This document shows positions 8,322 to 15,564 of a stretch of DNA of 52,342 nt, piece by piece. The stretch lies in assembly GCA_031292095.1 (NCBI GenBank), contig JARLHU010000114.1, positions 1-52,342 on the forward strand, read 5' to 3'. The stretch comes from Desulfosporosinus sp. GTDB taxonomy: Bacteria; Bacillota; Desulfitobacteriia; Desulfitobacteriales; Desulfitobacteriaceae. Each line of letters begins with the position of its first letter. The stretch's first letter is position 1. A model generated the notes under the pieces. That model searched no databases and was not told the origin of the DNA. It saw only the letters and a list, made by a program, of their open reading frames with translations. The translations under genes and the position numbers were made by a program.

Positions 8322-9713
8322 CTATTTCAGTTCAACATCAAACTTATAATCCGTCATAAGCTCGTACTCATGACCATAGAAAGTAATCTTAGCGATATCT
8401 TCTGGATGATCGGTCTTAAACTCATAAGTGCCCTGGTGGGTTTCATAGTCCATAGCGCTCATTCTTGACGGGGAGCCTACTTGTTTTATTTTGTTACCAT
8501 CCTTATCCTCAAGTTCAAAGAAGTTGTAATATATATCGTCGGCAAGTCCGCTAATCGTGTAATGCATCGTGAATTTCCCTGGACTGCGTTCAATGTCAGA
8601 AATATTAAAAGCTAGATCCTGAATTTTAATCGAAACAGGTAACTTTGTAAGATCTGCCTTATATAGCTTTTCATATTCACTGTCTTTCTTACTAAATACA
8701 CATCTATAAGGGATCACCGTAAGCTTTTTTGTATCATTAGGTATTCTAAACAAACTGATGGCGGTATTGAAGCTGGAATCGGTGGAGCTTCCGGAAAGAG
8801 CCCTGTAGTTCAGGCAATTTCCCTTGTCGTCAAGAATAAAGAATCCTAATCTCAAATTTGGAATTTGCTTAATATTATCGGTGCCTTTAAAGCTGATAAT
8901 ATTGCTGAGCGCACTTCTGATGACTTTAACGGAATCGACCTTGCCATTCTTAAATTCATGCACAACATTGGACTCTGTAGTTTGGGCAGCAGTATAAATG
9001 TCTTTTTCTGTAAGACCTGTGTCTATCTTCCACAGTCCGTTCACCTCTGTAAACCCTGACGGTCCATTCAGCCCAATATTAGAAGCAGCTAAACTCAACG
9101 TATAATCGTCTTGAATCTTAGTATCGGGATCTCCAAAATTAATAGATGCATACCCTTGATAATCACCGTTGTCCTTTTTTGATAAGTAGGAGTCCTGTGT
9201 TGATGGTTGGTTTCCTCTCCCCGAAGGAGTGCCGTCTTTAAGGCTTTGGAAACGCGGCATTAAGTCTGTATCGATTTGAGTTACATCGTTCCCAAATCCT
9301 CCAGGTTTACTCAAATTGTAGCCGACAATGAGGGTGGCTCCGTCATAAGACAAATCATTCACAGTAAGGGTTATTCCTTGGTCAGTTATTTTTTTATTAA
9401 CAATAGTTTTTCCTTTCTTATCAGTGATAGCTACCTTTACAGTTTCATAATTTTTAGCGGCAGATGGATTGACAATATTCACAAGCGAATTTAGAATGGG
9501 CAGGTTCTGCCCGAAAGCGGCTAATGTGCTAACGCCCATGATACTTATACATGCTACCAGCAATAAAAGGGTCTTTTTTGGCAACTTGCGGCTTTTTCTC
9601 TTTTGGTCAAGATTTCTTATTGTATCATCAATCCTTGTATTTATAGACTCCGGCACAACAGAAGGAATCTCTAGACTAGACTTCAATTCGTCCCGGTCAA
9701 AGCTACTTTTCAT
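8322..9713 (-). CDS. DUF4179 anti-sigma-like membrane protein
   Basis: A 463-residue protein with a cytoplasmic N-terminal segment of about 45 residues, one membrane helix (residues 48-67) and a large outside domain. The segment after the helix (NLPILNSLVNIVNPSAAKNYETV, then paired strands with VNDLSYDGATLIVGYNL) fits the DUF4179 family, whose members are coupled to ECF sigma factors as regulators or sensors. A second beta domain (about 350-463) follows. ATG overlaps the end of the sigma gene by 11 bases and follows AAAGGAGAC, so translation is coupled. It probably holds the sigma factor at the membrane; the signal is unknown. Confidence 0.82.
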   Translation of the reverse strand: MKSSFDRDELKSSLEIPSVVPESINTRIDDTIRNLDQKRKSRKLPKKTLLLLVACISIMGVSTLAAFGQNLPILNSLVNIVNPSAAKNYETVKVAITDKKGKTIVNKKITDQGITLTVNDLSYDGATLIVGYNLSKPGGFGNDVTQIDTDLMPRFQSLKDGTPSGRGNQPSTQDSYLSKKDNGDYQGYASINFGDPDTKIQDDYTLSLAASNIGLNGPSGFTEVNGLWKIDTGLTEKDIYTAAQTTESNVVHEFKNGKVDSVKVIRSALSNIISFKGTDNIKQIPNLRLGFFILDDKGNCLNYRALSGSSTDSSFNTAISLFRIPNDTKKLTVIPYRCVFSKKDSEYEKLYKADLTKLPVSIKIQDLAFNISDIERSPGKFTMHYTISGLADDIYYNFFELEDKDGNKIKQVGSPSRMSAMDYETHQGTYEFKTDHPEDIAKITFYGHEYELMTDYKFDVELK

Positions 9714-10269
9714 TTTTATCGTCTCCTTTTACGCCCATCAGTTTTGAAAGCTCTTTTCTAGCTCTCGACAGACGAGATTTTACAGTCCCTTGAAAGATAT
9801 TAAGTATTGTGGCAATTTCTTTCACATTAAAATCTTCGTAATAATGTAAGATGGTAACTTGTTTAAGATTCAGATCGAGCATATTAATAAAACCTGAAGT
9901 CGCGTCATCGGAAGGGTAGGTATCCGAAACCGCCTGTTCGCCTATTTTTTCAAGGGAGACAATCTTATCGGACCTTCGTGAAATTTTCTTACACTCGTTT
10001 ATAAGTATGCGTATGAGCCAGGTCTTGAAAAACTCATCCTTTTTAAGGTTTCCAATATTAGTGTATGCGGAAATGATCGTCTCCTGTATGGCGTCAGCTG
10101 CATCGAAGTCTGATACCAAAAGACCTTTGGCAATCCTATAAAGAGCCAGCCTGTGGCAGTCAATCAGAGCAGAAAATGCTGTTTTATCGCCTGCTTTTGC
10201 GAGTTTTACATTTGAATTATCAATTATATTAATTTTTCGAATATCTTCAGTGAGTATCATGCTAGTCAT
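9703..10269 (-). CDS. ECF-type sigma-70 factor
   Basis: A 188-residue extracytoplasmic-function sigma factor. Region 2 lies at about residues 25-95, with the DAADAIQETIISAYTNIG and FKTWLIRILINECKK motifs. Region 4 lies at about 130-180, with HYYEDFNVKEIATILNI and the helix-turn-helix GTVKSRLSRARKEL. There is no region 3, as expected. ATG at 10269 follows GGAGGAT. It overlaps the anti-sigma gene downstream, a classical sigma/anti-sigma pair. An imperfect dyad TGTAA-N5-TTACA at 10296-10310 lies just upstream, but I could not assign an autoregulated promoter. Confidence 0.92.
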   Translation of the reverse strand: MTSMILTEDIRKINIIDNSNVKLAKAGDKTAFSALIDCHRLALYRIAKGLLVSDFDAADAIQETIISAYTNIGNLKKDEFFKTWLIRILINECKKISRRSDKIVSLEKIGEQAVSDTYPSDDATSGFINMLDLNLKQVTILHYYEDFNVKEIATILNIFQGTVKSRLSRARKELSKLMGVKGDDKNEK

Positions 10270-10699
10270 TAATCATCCTCCAATGCTCTTTCTATTGTAA
10301 CGCGATTACATTCATTAGAGTGTTTGAGATCCAAAATGGTTCACGGTTTAATAAATTTCTTTTTATCTTCTTCATGGGTGAATACCCAAAGGGGAAGATA
10401 AATTCGAAAACTAAATATACAAGCATACAGACAAGGGCCCCAGCGTCCTTAATGGAATGCTGGAGCCCTTGTCATAGTCGGCATTATCGGACTCAAGAAA
10501 CAAGAAGAGGTAAACTTAATGGTCCTATTTTTTTACAAAAACAATAAATAAACCCAGAAACAACTGGCTAAAAACAGGTAAATAGCCTGCAAAGAAGGAA
10601 TTTCAGCAAATATGGGGAATTGGGTTTATATATCTTGGAAATTTCCGTTGCTGAAAAAGATGACAACAGATTGATAAAGAGGAAAGGGGGTCACGTAGT
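10270..10699. other. divergent intergenic region with two hairpins
   Basis: No convincing gene. One nested hairpin spans 10362-10402 (outer arms TTTATCTTC/GAAGATAAA, inner GGGT/ACCC). A second spans 10431-10472 (ACAAGGGC arms, with inner CCAGC/GCTGG). Neither is followed by a clear T run. The block GGCATTATCGGACTCAAG at 10479 resembles one at 11772, hinting at old repeated debris. Confidence 0.4.
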
Positions 10700-11173
10700 T
10701 TGAATGACTATAAATCCAACATAATAAGAATTATAGTAGGCATTATAGTCTCAATGATTATTTTTCCTATAATTTGGTTTTACTCCTATGGCCAAATCTT
10801 TCAATTAAACCCTATACTTATTTTTTTTATCATCATGATAAATATACAAATTTTTATTTTTATCCTCTCACGAATACAATCAAAATTTAAAAATACCTAC
10901 AAGCTGATATTTGGCATTATATTAATTCTAATAATTTGGCTATTCTTAAGACCCAAAACGCCACAAGAGCAAGCAATAGCTGAATACATAAAAGCAAACA
11001 GCAACTCATGTACATTAACAATGATGGTAAAAGATTCAGATAGTTATGATCCACAGTACGGAGAGCTATATGATGTTCATGGAGTTATTGGTAACTTTGC
11101 AGATATTAACTTTTTTTATTTAAAAAAAGTTAGTGGCGGATGGAAAGTTAATAGTGCTGGAACAGGACCTTAA
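10700..11173 (+). CDS. small three-helix membrane protein, unknown
   Basis: A 157-residue protein with three closely spaced membrane helices (about residues 7-27, 34-55 and 67-85). A soluble C-terminal domain of about 70 residues follows, with strands around CTLTMMVKDSDSYDP and a Gly/Trp ending (GGWKVNSAGTGP). I do not recognise the family. The start is TTG at 10700 after AAAGGGGG. It is very AT-rich, more so than its neighbours, and stands alone, convergent with the receiver gene. Such lone small envelope proteins are common in accessory regions. Confidence 0.65.
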   Translation: MNDYKSNIIRIIVGIIVSMIIFPIIWFYSYGQIFQLNPILIFFIIMINIQIFIFILSRIQSKFKNTYKLIFGIILILIIWLFLRPKTPQEQAIAEYIKANSNSCTLTMMVKDSDSYDPQYGELYDVHGVIGNFADINFFYLKKVSGGWKVNSAGTGP

Positions 11174-11250
11174 TACTACAATATAAAATATGGGAAGGAT
11201 TTAATGGTATGGCTACATATTAAGTCCCCTTTCTTCTTAAATGTTATGAA

Positions 11251-11640
11251 TTATACCACTCCACTGATCACAGACCTATTTAATATTTCACTCACCCGTT
11301 CTCTCAGCTCAAACAGATCAAAGGGCTTAGTTATATAATCGAAAATTCCGAGGTCATTTGTTTGCTGTATGTTCTGAATATCCCCATAGCCCGTCATCAT
11401 AATGACAGCCACTCGACGGTCTAAGGTACGAATTTGTCTTAATGTTTCGATACCGTTCATTCCTGGCATTTTCATGTCCATCAATATGAGATCTGGCTTA
11501 AATGAGACGATTAGCTGAAGTGATTCTGTTCCGTTCGATACCATTTCGACTTCATGTTGATCCTCGCGGAAGGTCTCAAAGAGTAGGCACCGCAGACCGA
11601 ATTGGTCATCTACTATAAGAATTTTACCCATTCTCAACAT
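11251..11640 (-). CDS. single-domain response regulator, Spo0F-like
   Basis: A 129-residue lone receiver domain. The acidic pocket is Asp11-Asp12, the phosphoacceptor Asp55 (in LILMDMKMPG), the switch Thr83 (in MMTGYG) and Lys105 (in ITKPF). There is no output domain. Size and sequence fit Spo0F-type phosphorelay intermediates, which pass phosphate from kinases to Spo0B and then Spo0A to start sporulation. The assignment to Spo0F itself, rather than to another stand-alone receiver, is an inference, and there is no gene neighbourhood to support it. ATG at 11640 follows AGAAGGA; an upstream in-frame ATG at 11703 was rejected for lack of a ribosome site. Confidence 0.85.
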   Translation of the reverse strand: MLRMGKILIVDDQFGLRCLLFETFREDQHEVEMVSNGTESLQLIVSFKPDLILMDMKMPGMNGIETLRQIRTLDRRVAVIMMTGYGDIQNIQQTNDLGIFDYITKPFDLFELRERVSEILNRSVISGVV

Positions 11641-11852
11641 CCCATCCTTCTCTCTAAATTCATATTGAAAATTGATAAGGAAATATTCTCCAAAGAATCG
11701 CAAAATCTTTCTTCCATATTCCCTTACGAAGTATCATTTATTACCTTGGGGTGTCAGCTGTGTGCTTGATCTGCGTTATTGGGCTCAAGGAAAAAGGGTA
11801 AGCCCTAGCTGGCACTTCTAAGGCTTTTAAAGAATGTCCGAGGTATTGAACG

Positions 11853-11943
11853 CACTCTATCGGATTAGTCAAGCTACGACCTAAATGTTGAGCTTAGAAT
11901 CAATTTTCATTTTAAACTTTAAGGGGTAATCACCAGGGGTTTA
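11853..11943. repeat. dispersed ~92-bp repeat, copy 2
   Basis: Partner of 7962-8053, in the same orientation and about 3.9 kb away. By eye it differs at roughly one base in six, with one-base indels. No ORF, and no obvious terminal inverted repeats or target duplication. Confidence 0.7.
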
Positions 11944-12068
11944 AGAAGCAAAAACGACGCTCTTTGGAAAAAAGGAAACTGGAGGGTGCTTAAATTGATT
12001 AGAAACAATAAAATTGCCTTCAGTGGAAATATAGAAAACATAAGGGAATTGAAAATCAAAAGGGTATA

Positions 12069-12101
12069 ACTCAACTTTCGCTCTGCGAAAGTTGAGTTTA
12101 T
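12069..12101 (+). terminator. terminator-like hairpin
   Basis: Perfect 12-bp stem (ACTCAACTTTCG, loop CTCTG) at 12069-12097, followed by a short TTATT. No intact gene directly precedes it. It may have belonged to a lost gene. Confidence 0.5.
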
Positions 12102-12104
12102 TAT

Positions 12105-12294
12105 GGTGATGCGAATTTACAGATAGCAACAGATTTAGAATTAAACTTCCAATATCCAATTGTTCAGGCTGCTTATGCTACACCTGCTTTACTAGCTAGT
12201 GCTACGACCAAATATCAAGTTGGAGGGGCGACTGCTCCAGCTGGGGTTACGTTGCTAGCCGGGGCTGACCGATTTACGATAGCGTACAATGAAG
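12105..12294 (+). pseudogene. remnant of a DUF1906-type protein C-terminus
   Basis: A plus-strand frame with no start translates as DANLQIATDLELN, then ATPALLASATTKYQVGG and LLAGADRFT. It lines up with the last ~60 residues of the protein encoded at 46070-46909 (there TPELLACATKKYKVGG and LISGSDRYETMNEVLKF). The catalytic-like N-terminal domain is absent, and similarity stops before the final motif. The frame stays open to 12425 but loses similarity. It is a gene relic about 34 kb from its intact relative. Confidence 0.7.
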
Positions 12295-12381
12295 GCAGTA
12301 TTAGTAGGGATAGGGAAAAATTCAAAATCGGAATTATTCCAATAAATGTGAGTTATTTAGATTGTGATCGGGTATTATTTA

Positions 12382-12404
12382 TTCTAAATAACAAATGCTA
12401 TGGG
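12382..12404 (+). repeat. 23-bp upstream repeat of the small duplicated genes, copy 1
   Basis: Identical to 13041-13063 (starts TTCTAAATAACAAATGC). It lies about 60 bp before each start codon, followed in both copies by a GTATAC/GTACAC-type AT-rich block and GGAGGAA. It probably includes the shared promoter, but I could not assign a sigma factor. Confidence 0.65.
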
Positions 12405-12446
12405 ATGTATACAAATATACAATAATCTTACAAGGAGGAATAATTA

Positions 12447-12641
12447 ATGGACACGGAAAATGCAAAACAACATGTTGCAGATGCGACGAATCAACTTTCA
12501 AATGCAAGAAAATGTTTAAACAATGCGCTCAGAAATGCAGAAAAACCACCTGAAAATGAACAACAAATTCAAGATACTCTTAAAGCGGTAGAAGGAGCGT
12601 TAAAATCTGCCACAGCTACGCTTACAAATTTTAAGGGATAG
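12447..12641 (+). CDS. small helical protein, paralogue A
   Basis: A 64-residue protein of unknown function. It has no signal peptide or membrane segment; it is predicted by eye to be two amphipathic helices split by a Pro-rich turn (AEKPPENEQQ). Its single Cys follows NARK. It is a clear duplicate of the gene at 13101: both start MDT-NA-QHV-D-T and share CLNNAL, QQIQDT and GAL-SAT. ATG at 12447 follows AAGGAGGAA. Both copies share a 23-bp upstream block, and a hairpin-rich inverted-repeat element lies between them. The short size and composition would suit an abundant small protein, perhaps sporulation-linked, but this is a guess. Confidence 0.75.
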   Translation: MDTENAKQHVADATNQLSNARKCLNNALRNAEKPPENEQQIQDTLKAVEGALKSATATLTNFKG

Positions 12642-12720
12642 TTTTTTTCACTTAAGGGGGAGCGTTGCACCTCTTTTCTATTTCTACTACCTCTTGTAAG
12701 ATAGCTTTAGGCACATTCAA

Positions 12721-13012
12721 GAAAATAACTGTCAGTCTGCCATGGATATTTTGTGTCATACTGCGTTGGCATGTTCACCTAATAGCCCCGCTATGAGGTG
12801 AACATACCTCCTTGTACTAGTCAGAAAGTATAACTAAAGTTATATACTTTCTGGAAGGTCCCTTCTCGCCATCCTTGGCTACAGGGACACTCGGCCATCC
12901 ATGGCCAGCGCATAAGTGCAACTAAGGCGACCGCCTACGCTGCGGCTTAGCGCTAGCCAAGTTTTCTTTATCTGACGCAAAATATCCATGGCATCTTTGA
13001 CTTGTTATTTTC
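12721..13012. repeat. 292-bp hairpin-rich element with ~40-bp terminal inverted repeats
   Basis: The left terminus (12721-12758) and the reverse complement of the right terminus (12973-13012) match at about 33 of 38-40 positions: GAAAATAAC, GTCA, TGCCATGGATATTTTG, then GTCA. The interior is a chain of dyads: ATGTTCACCT/AGGTGAACAT with an inner ATAG/CTAT (12771-12805), AGAAAGTATAACT and its partner (12823-12852), GTCCC/GGGAC, GGCCA/TGGCC (12893-12905), and CTAAG/CTTAG (12922-12950). No ORF. It looks like a non-autonomous mobile element or structured RNA module lying exactly between the two duplicated small genes. Confidence 0.75.
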
Positions 13013-13040
13013 TTTCATATGCTTTATTAGTATTTTTTTC

Positions 13041-13063
13041 TTCTAAATAACAAATGCTATGGG
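13041..13063 (+). repeat. 23-bp upstream repeat of the small duplicated genes, copy 2
   Basis: Identical to 12382-12404, at nearly the same distance from its gene (13101). Its conservation between otherwise diverged copies suggests a promoter or operator. Confidence 0.65.
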
Positions 13064-13100
13064 TGTACACAATATATACGAAACTGGGAGGAACAATTAA

Positions 13101-13304
13101 ATGGATACGAAAAATGCGAGACAACATGTAGTAGATGTGACGAGTCATCTTCAAAATGCAAAAAATTGTTTAAACAATGCGCTACTGAGTGTAGAAAAAC
13201 CCGAAAATAAACAACAAATCCAAGATACTATTAATGCCGTAGATGGAGCGTTACGATCTGCCACAACGACACTTACACATTACGAAGGCGATTTTTCTGG
13301 TTAA
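13101..13304 (+). CDS. small helical protein, paralogue B
   Basis: A 67-residue paralogue of the gene at 12447, with the same two-helix layout. It is three residues longer at the C-terminus (ending GDFSG) and one Pro shorter in the central turn. The Cys before LNNAL is conserved, as are QQIQDT and the Thr-rich end. ATG at 13101 follows GGGAGGAA. A small terminator follows directly. Identity to copy A is about 60 percent by eye, so the duplication is not recent, yet the upstream 23-bp block is unchanged. Function unknown. Confidence 0.75.
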   Translation: MDTKNARQHVVDVTSHLQNAKNCLNNALLSVEKPENKQQIQDTINAVDGALRSATTTLTHYEGDFSG

Positions 13305-13306
13305 GG

Positions 13307-13330
13307 AGGAGCTAATGCTCCTTTTTCTAT
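13307..13330 (+). terminator. short terminator after paralogue B
   Basis: Stem AGGAGC/GCTCCT with loop TAAT (13307-13322), followed by TTTTCTATTTT. It lies directly after the stop codon. Confidence 0.65.
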
Positions 13331-13545
13331 TTTATGCAGCATTCTACAATTGTTTAGTAAGTAAAGCCCCGCACACTTCCTAAGCTCGGCCTTTGTCTTT
13401 TGTTTTTCTAAGGATAAGTTTATCTCGCGTGGGATTTTGTCTTCATCCCTCCGCAGCGCAATATTTACAGGGTTTTCCCTTCTCGCGTCGAATTAATAAG
13501 TTGTTCGAACTTACAATGTTGATAAGAGAGAGGAGATGTTGATTT

Positions 13546-13746
13546 GTGGAAGTAACTCGGACTTTTAATGGGTTTTGTCCTACTCTTAATAAGGACTATT
13601 CCATTGAAATTGAATATGAAGATGCAGGAACACCTGACTTCCCCAATAGGTACATTCAAGGATTAGTTACATGTATACATCACGGTTGCCCTAATGTATC
13701 AACCTGTTCAATAAAGGCCCAGATGCCCAAGGAGATAGAAGTTTAG
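13546..13746 (+). CDS. small Cys-containing hypothetical protein
   Basis: A 66-residue protein starting at GTG 13546 after AGAGGAGA. Layout: FCPTLNKDYSIEIEYED, a Pro-rich turn, then LVTCIHHGCPNVSTCS. The four cysteines (one near the N-terminus and three clustered as C-x4-C-x5-C) suggest metal binding, possibly zinc. Similar small proteins with an early FCP and a late Cys cluster occur in Firmicutes as unnamed families. No membrane segment. It stands alone between the duplicated small genes and the ammonium transporter. Function unknown. Confidence 0.6.
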   Translation: MEVTRTFNGFCPTLNKDYSIEIEYEDAGTPDFPNRYIQGLVTCIHHGCPNVSTCSIKAQMPKEIEV

Positions 13747-13935
13747 CTAGCAAAATTCACGACGAGAAAAAGGCAAGGTTTGATTTATGTAGGTTTATAG
13801 AGAATATAGATAATTAATTTTAAGCACACTGTGTATCAATATAGCAAGTTGTATACTGTATTAAGTTTGACATCGCTAGACATATTTACTTCAGGTAACT
13901 ATAATTGAGATACTTGTGAAAACAAGTAGAGCAAC

Positions 13936-13993
13936 GGAGCTCTGAAAAGCGTTTTAATTTATTTAATTACGCTTTTTAGAGTTCTGTTTTTTT
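13936..13993 (+). terminator. possible attenuator in the amt leader
   Basis: A 16-bp stem with wobble pairs (arms 13936-13951 and 13970-13985), an AT-rich loop and an immediate run of T (13987-13993). It ends about 20 bases before the amt start codon. The upstream gene ended nearly 200 bases earlier, so this may be a leader terminator controlling amt rather than a terminator for that gene. Confidence 0.6.
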
Positions 13994-14014
13994 ATGAAAA
14001 AAAGGAGGAGTAGT

Positions 14015-15280
14015 ATGACAACTTTAAACGCAGGGGATGTTTCTTTCGTATTCTTAAGTACTATTTTGGTCTTTCTAATGACACCCGGACTCGCCTTATT
14101 CTATGGAGGTATGGTCAGAAAGAGGAACGTCCTATCCATTATGATGCAAAGTTTTGTCGCCATAGGATTGGTCACGGTTATTTGGGTGCTCTTTGGATAC
14201 TCTTTAGCCTTCGGACCGGACCACGGACATTTAATAGGTGGTCTTGATTGGGTGGGTCTTAAAGGTGTCGGCCTTTCGCCTAACCCAGATTATGCTCCGA
14301 CAATTCCCCATTTGTTATTTTTCATGTTTCAACTGATGTTTGCAATCATTACACCAGCGGTTATTAGCGGAGCAACTGCTGAAAGATTACGTTTCCCAGC
14401 ATTTATATTGTTTGTACTCTTTTGGAGTATATTTGTCTATATTCCGCTAGCACATTGGGTTTGGGGAGTCGGCGGATGGATGCGTAATCTCGGCGTGTTG
14501 GACTTCGCCGGTGGTACGGTTGTAGAAATGGCTTCTGGAGTTTCAGGGCTGGTGGCCGCGTTGGTCATAGGTAAAAGATTAAAAGTAGGCTATGAGTGGA
14601 ATATTCCCCATCATATGCCGAACGTTCTTTTAGGGGGCGGACTATTGTGGTTTGGATGGTTCGGTTTTAACGCAGGAGGGGCAATGGGAGCAAATGGGGT
14701 AGCAGTGCTTGCTCTAGTCACAACTCAAATTGCTGGAGCTGCTGGCATGATTGGGTGGTCTTTAATCGAATGGCTTCATCGTCGCCAAATAACAGTTTTT
14801 GGTGCAATCAGCGGAATTATTGCCGCACTCGTGGCCATTACACCTGCCGCAGGATTTGTCTCAACCAGTAGTTCACTCCTCATCGGACTTGTTGCCGGAG
14901 GAGTATGCTACTTTGCTGTGACTATTCTTAAGGCCAAGCTGGGATATGACGATGCTTTGGATGTCTTCGGTATCCATGGTGTTGGGGGAACTTGGGGTAC
15001 CATAGCAACCGGTATTTTTGCCGATCTTAGACTTAATCCTCAGGGCAAAAACGGTTGGATTAATGGAGGAGGAATTAACCCTGTTTTAATCCAACTGATC
15101 GCAGTGGTCGCAACTTATGTGTTTACTGGTTTTATGACGTATCTAATTGTGAAAGTAATAGCAGTTATCACCCCACTCAGGGCAACAGATGAAGAGCAAA
15201 TAAACGGTTTAGATTTGACTCAACATAGCGAAAATGCCTATCCGGATTTTGAGATTAATGAGACTGTATCTAGTTATTAG
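14015..15280 (+). CDS. amt: ammonium transporter Amt
   Basis: A 421-residue polytopic membrane protein with the 11-helix Amt/Rh fold. It carries family landmarks such as the early TPGLALFYGGMVR, WVWGVGGWM, DFAGGTVVEMASGVSGL, LLWFGWFGFNAGGA, and the late DALDVFGIHGVGGTWGTIATGIF with one of the twin pore histidines (another is in the GTVV/ASG region by homology). It moves ammonium across the cytoplasmic membrane. I chose ATG 14015 because AAGGAGGAG lies just before it; an upstream ATG at 13994 overlaps that ribosome site. No glnK/PII gene follows, which is unusual since amt and glnK are commonly paired. A leader terminator may regulate expression. Confidence 0.95.
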   Translation: MTTLNAGDVSFVFLSTILVFLMTPGLALFYGGMVRKRNVLSIMMQSFVAIGLVTVIWVLFGYSLAFGPDHGHLIGGLDWVGLKGVGLSPNPDYAPTIPHLLFFMFQLMFAIITPAVISGATAERLRFPAFILFVLFWSIFVYIPLAHWVWGVGGWMRNLGVLDFAGGTVVEMASGVSGLVAALVIGKRLKVGYEWNIPHHMPNVLLGGGLLWFGWFGFNAGGAMGANGVAVLALVTTQIAGAAGMIGWSLIEWLHRRQITVFGAISGIIAALVAITPAAGFVSTSSSLLIGLVAGGVCYFAVTILKAKLGYDDALDVFGIHGVGGTWGTIATGIFADLRLNPQGKNGWINGGGINPVLIQLIAVVATYVFTGFMTYLIVKVIAVITPLRATDEEQINGLDLTQHSENAYPDFEINETVSSY

Positions 15281-15359
15281 CTCTACCACACTGATAGGAA
15301 TTTTTTACAATAATTTAAATTTATTTGTCAAAATTTGAATTGAATAGCTCGTGACCTGC

Positions 15360-15399
15360 AAAAGGTTCATAGCCAGAGTGAACTGGTTATGAACCTTTT
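15360..15399 (+). terminator. terminator hairpin after amt
   Basis: Arms AAAAGGTTCATA (15360-15371) and its complement (15388-15399), with an inner CCAG/CTGG. The stem ends in TTTT. It fits amt termination and is symmetric. Confidence 0.7.
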
Positions 15400-15564
15400 G
15401 ACACCTCGCCCGAAATTGGTCGCAACTTCGCTAAGCTCGATACTACAGACAGAAATGCAAATAATTAGATTAAAATCTTGTATTTTTCGCTTTATTGGCA
15501 GGAATTTTTATTATTTTATTGAAATCTAATATAAGTCTTATCGTTTTACCAAGAAGGGGTTTCA

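Larger units (their letters stand above)
11641..12104. other. intergenic stretch with repeat copy and hairpin
   Basis: No gene seen. It contains dispersed repeat copy 2 (11853-11943), the GCGTTATTGGGCTCAAGG block at 11774 and the 12-bp hairpin at 12069-12097. The following sequence is a decayed coding fragment. Confidence 0.4.
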
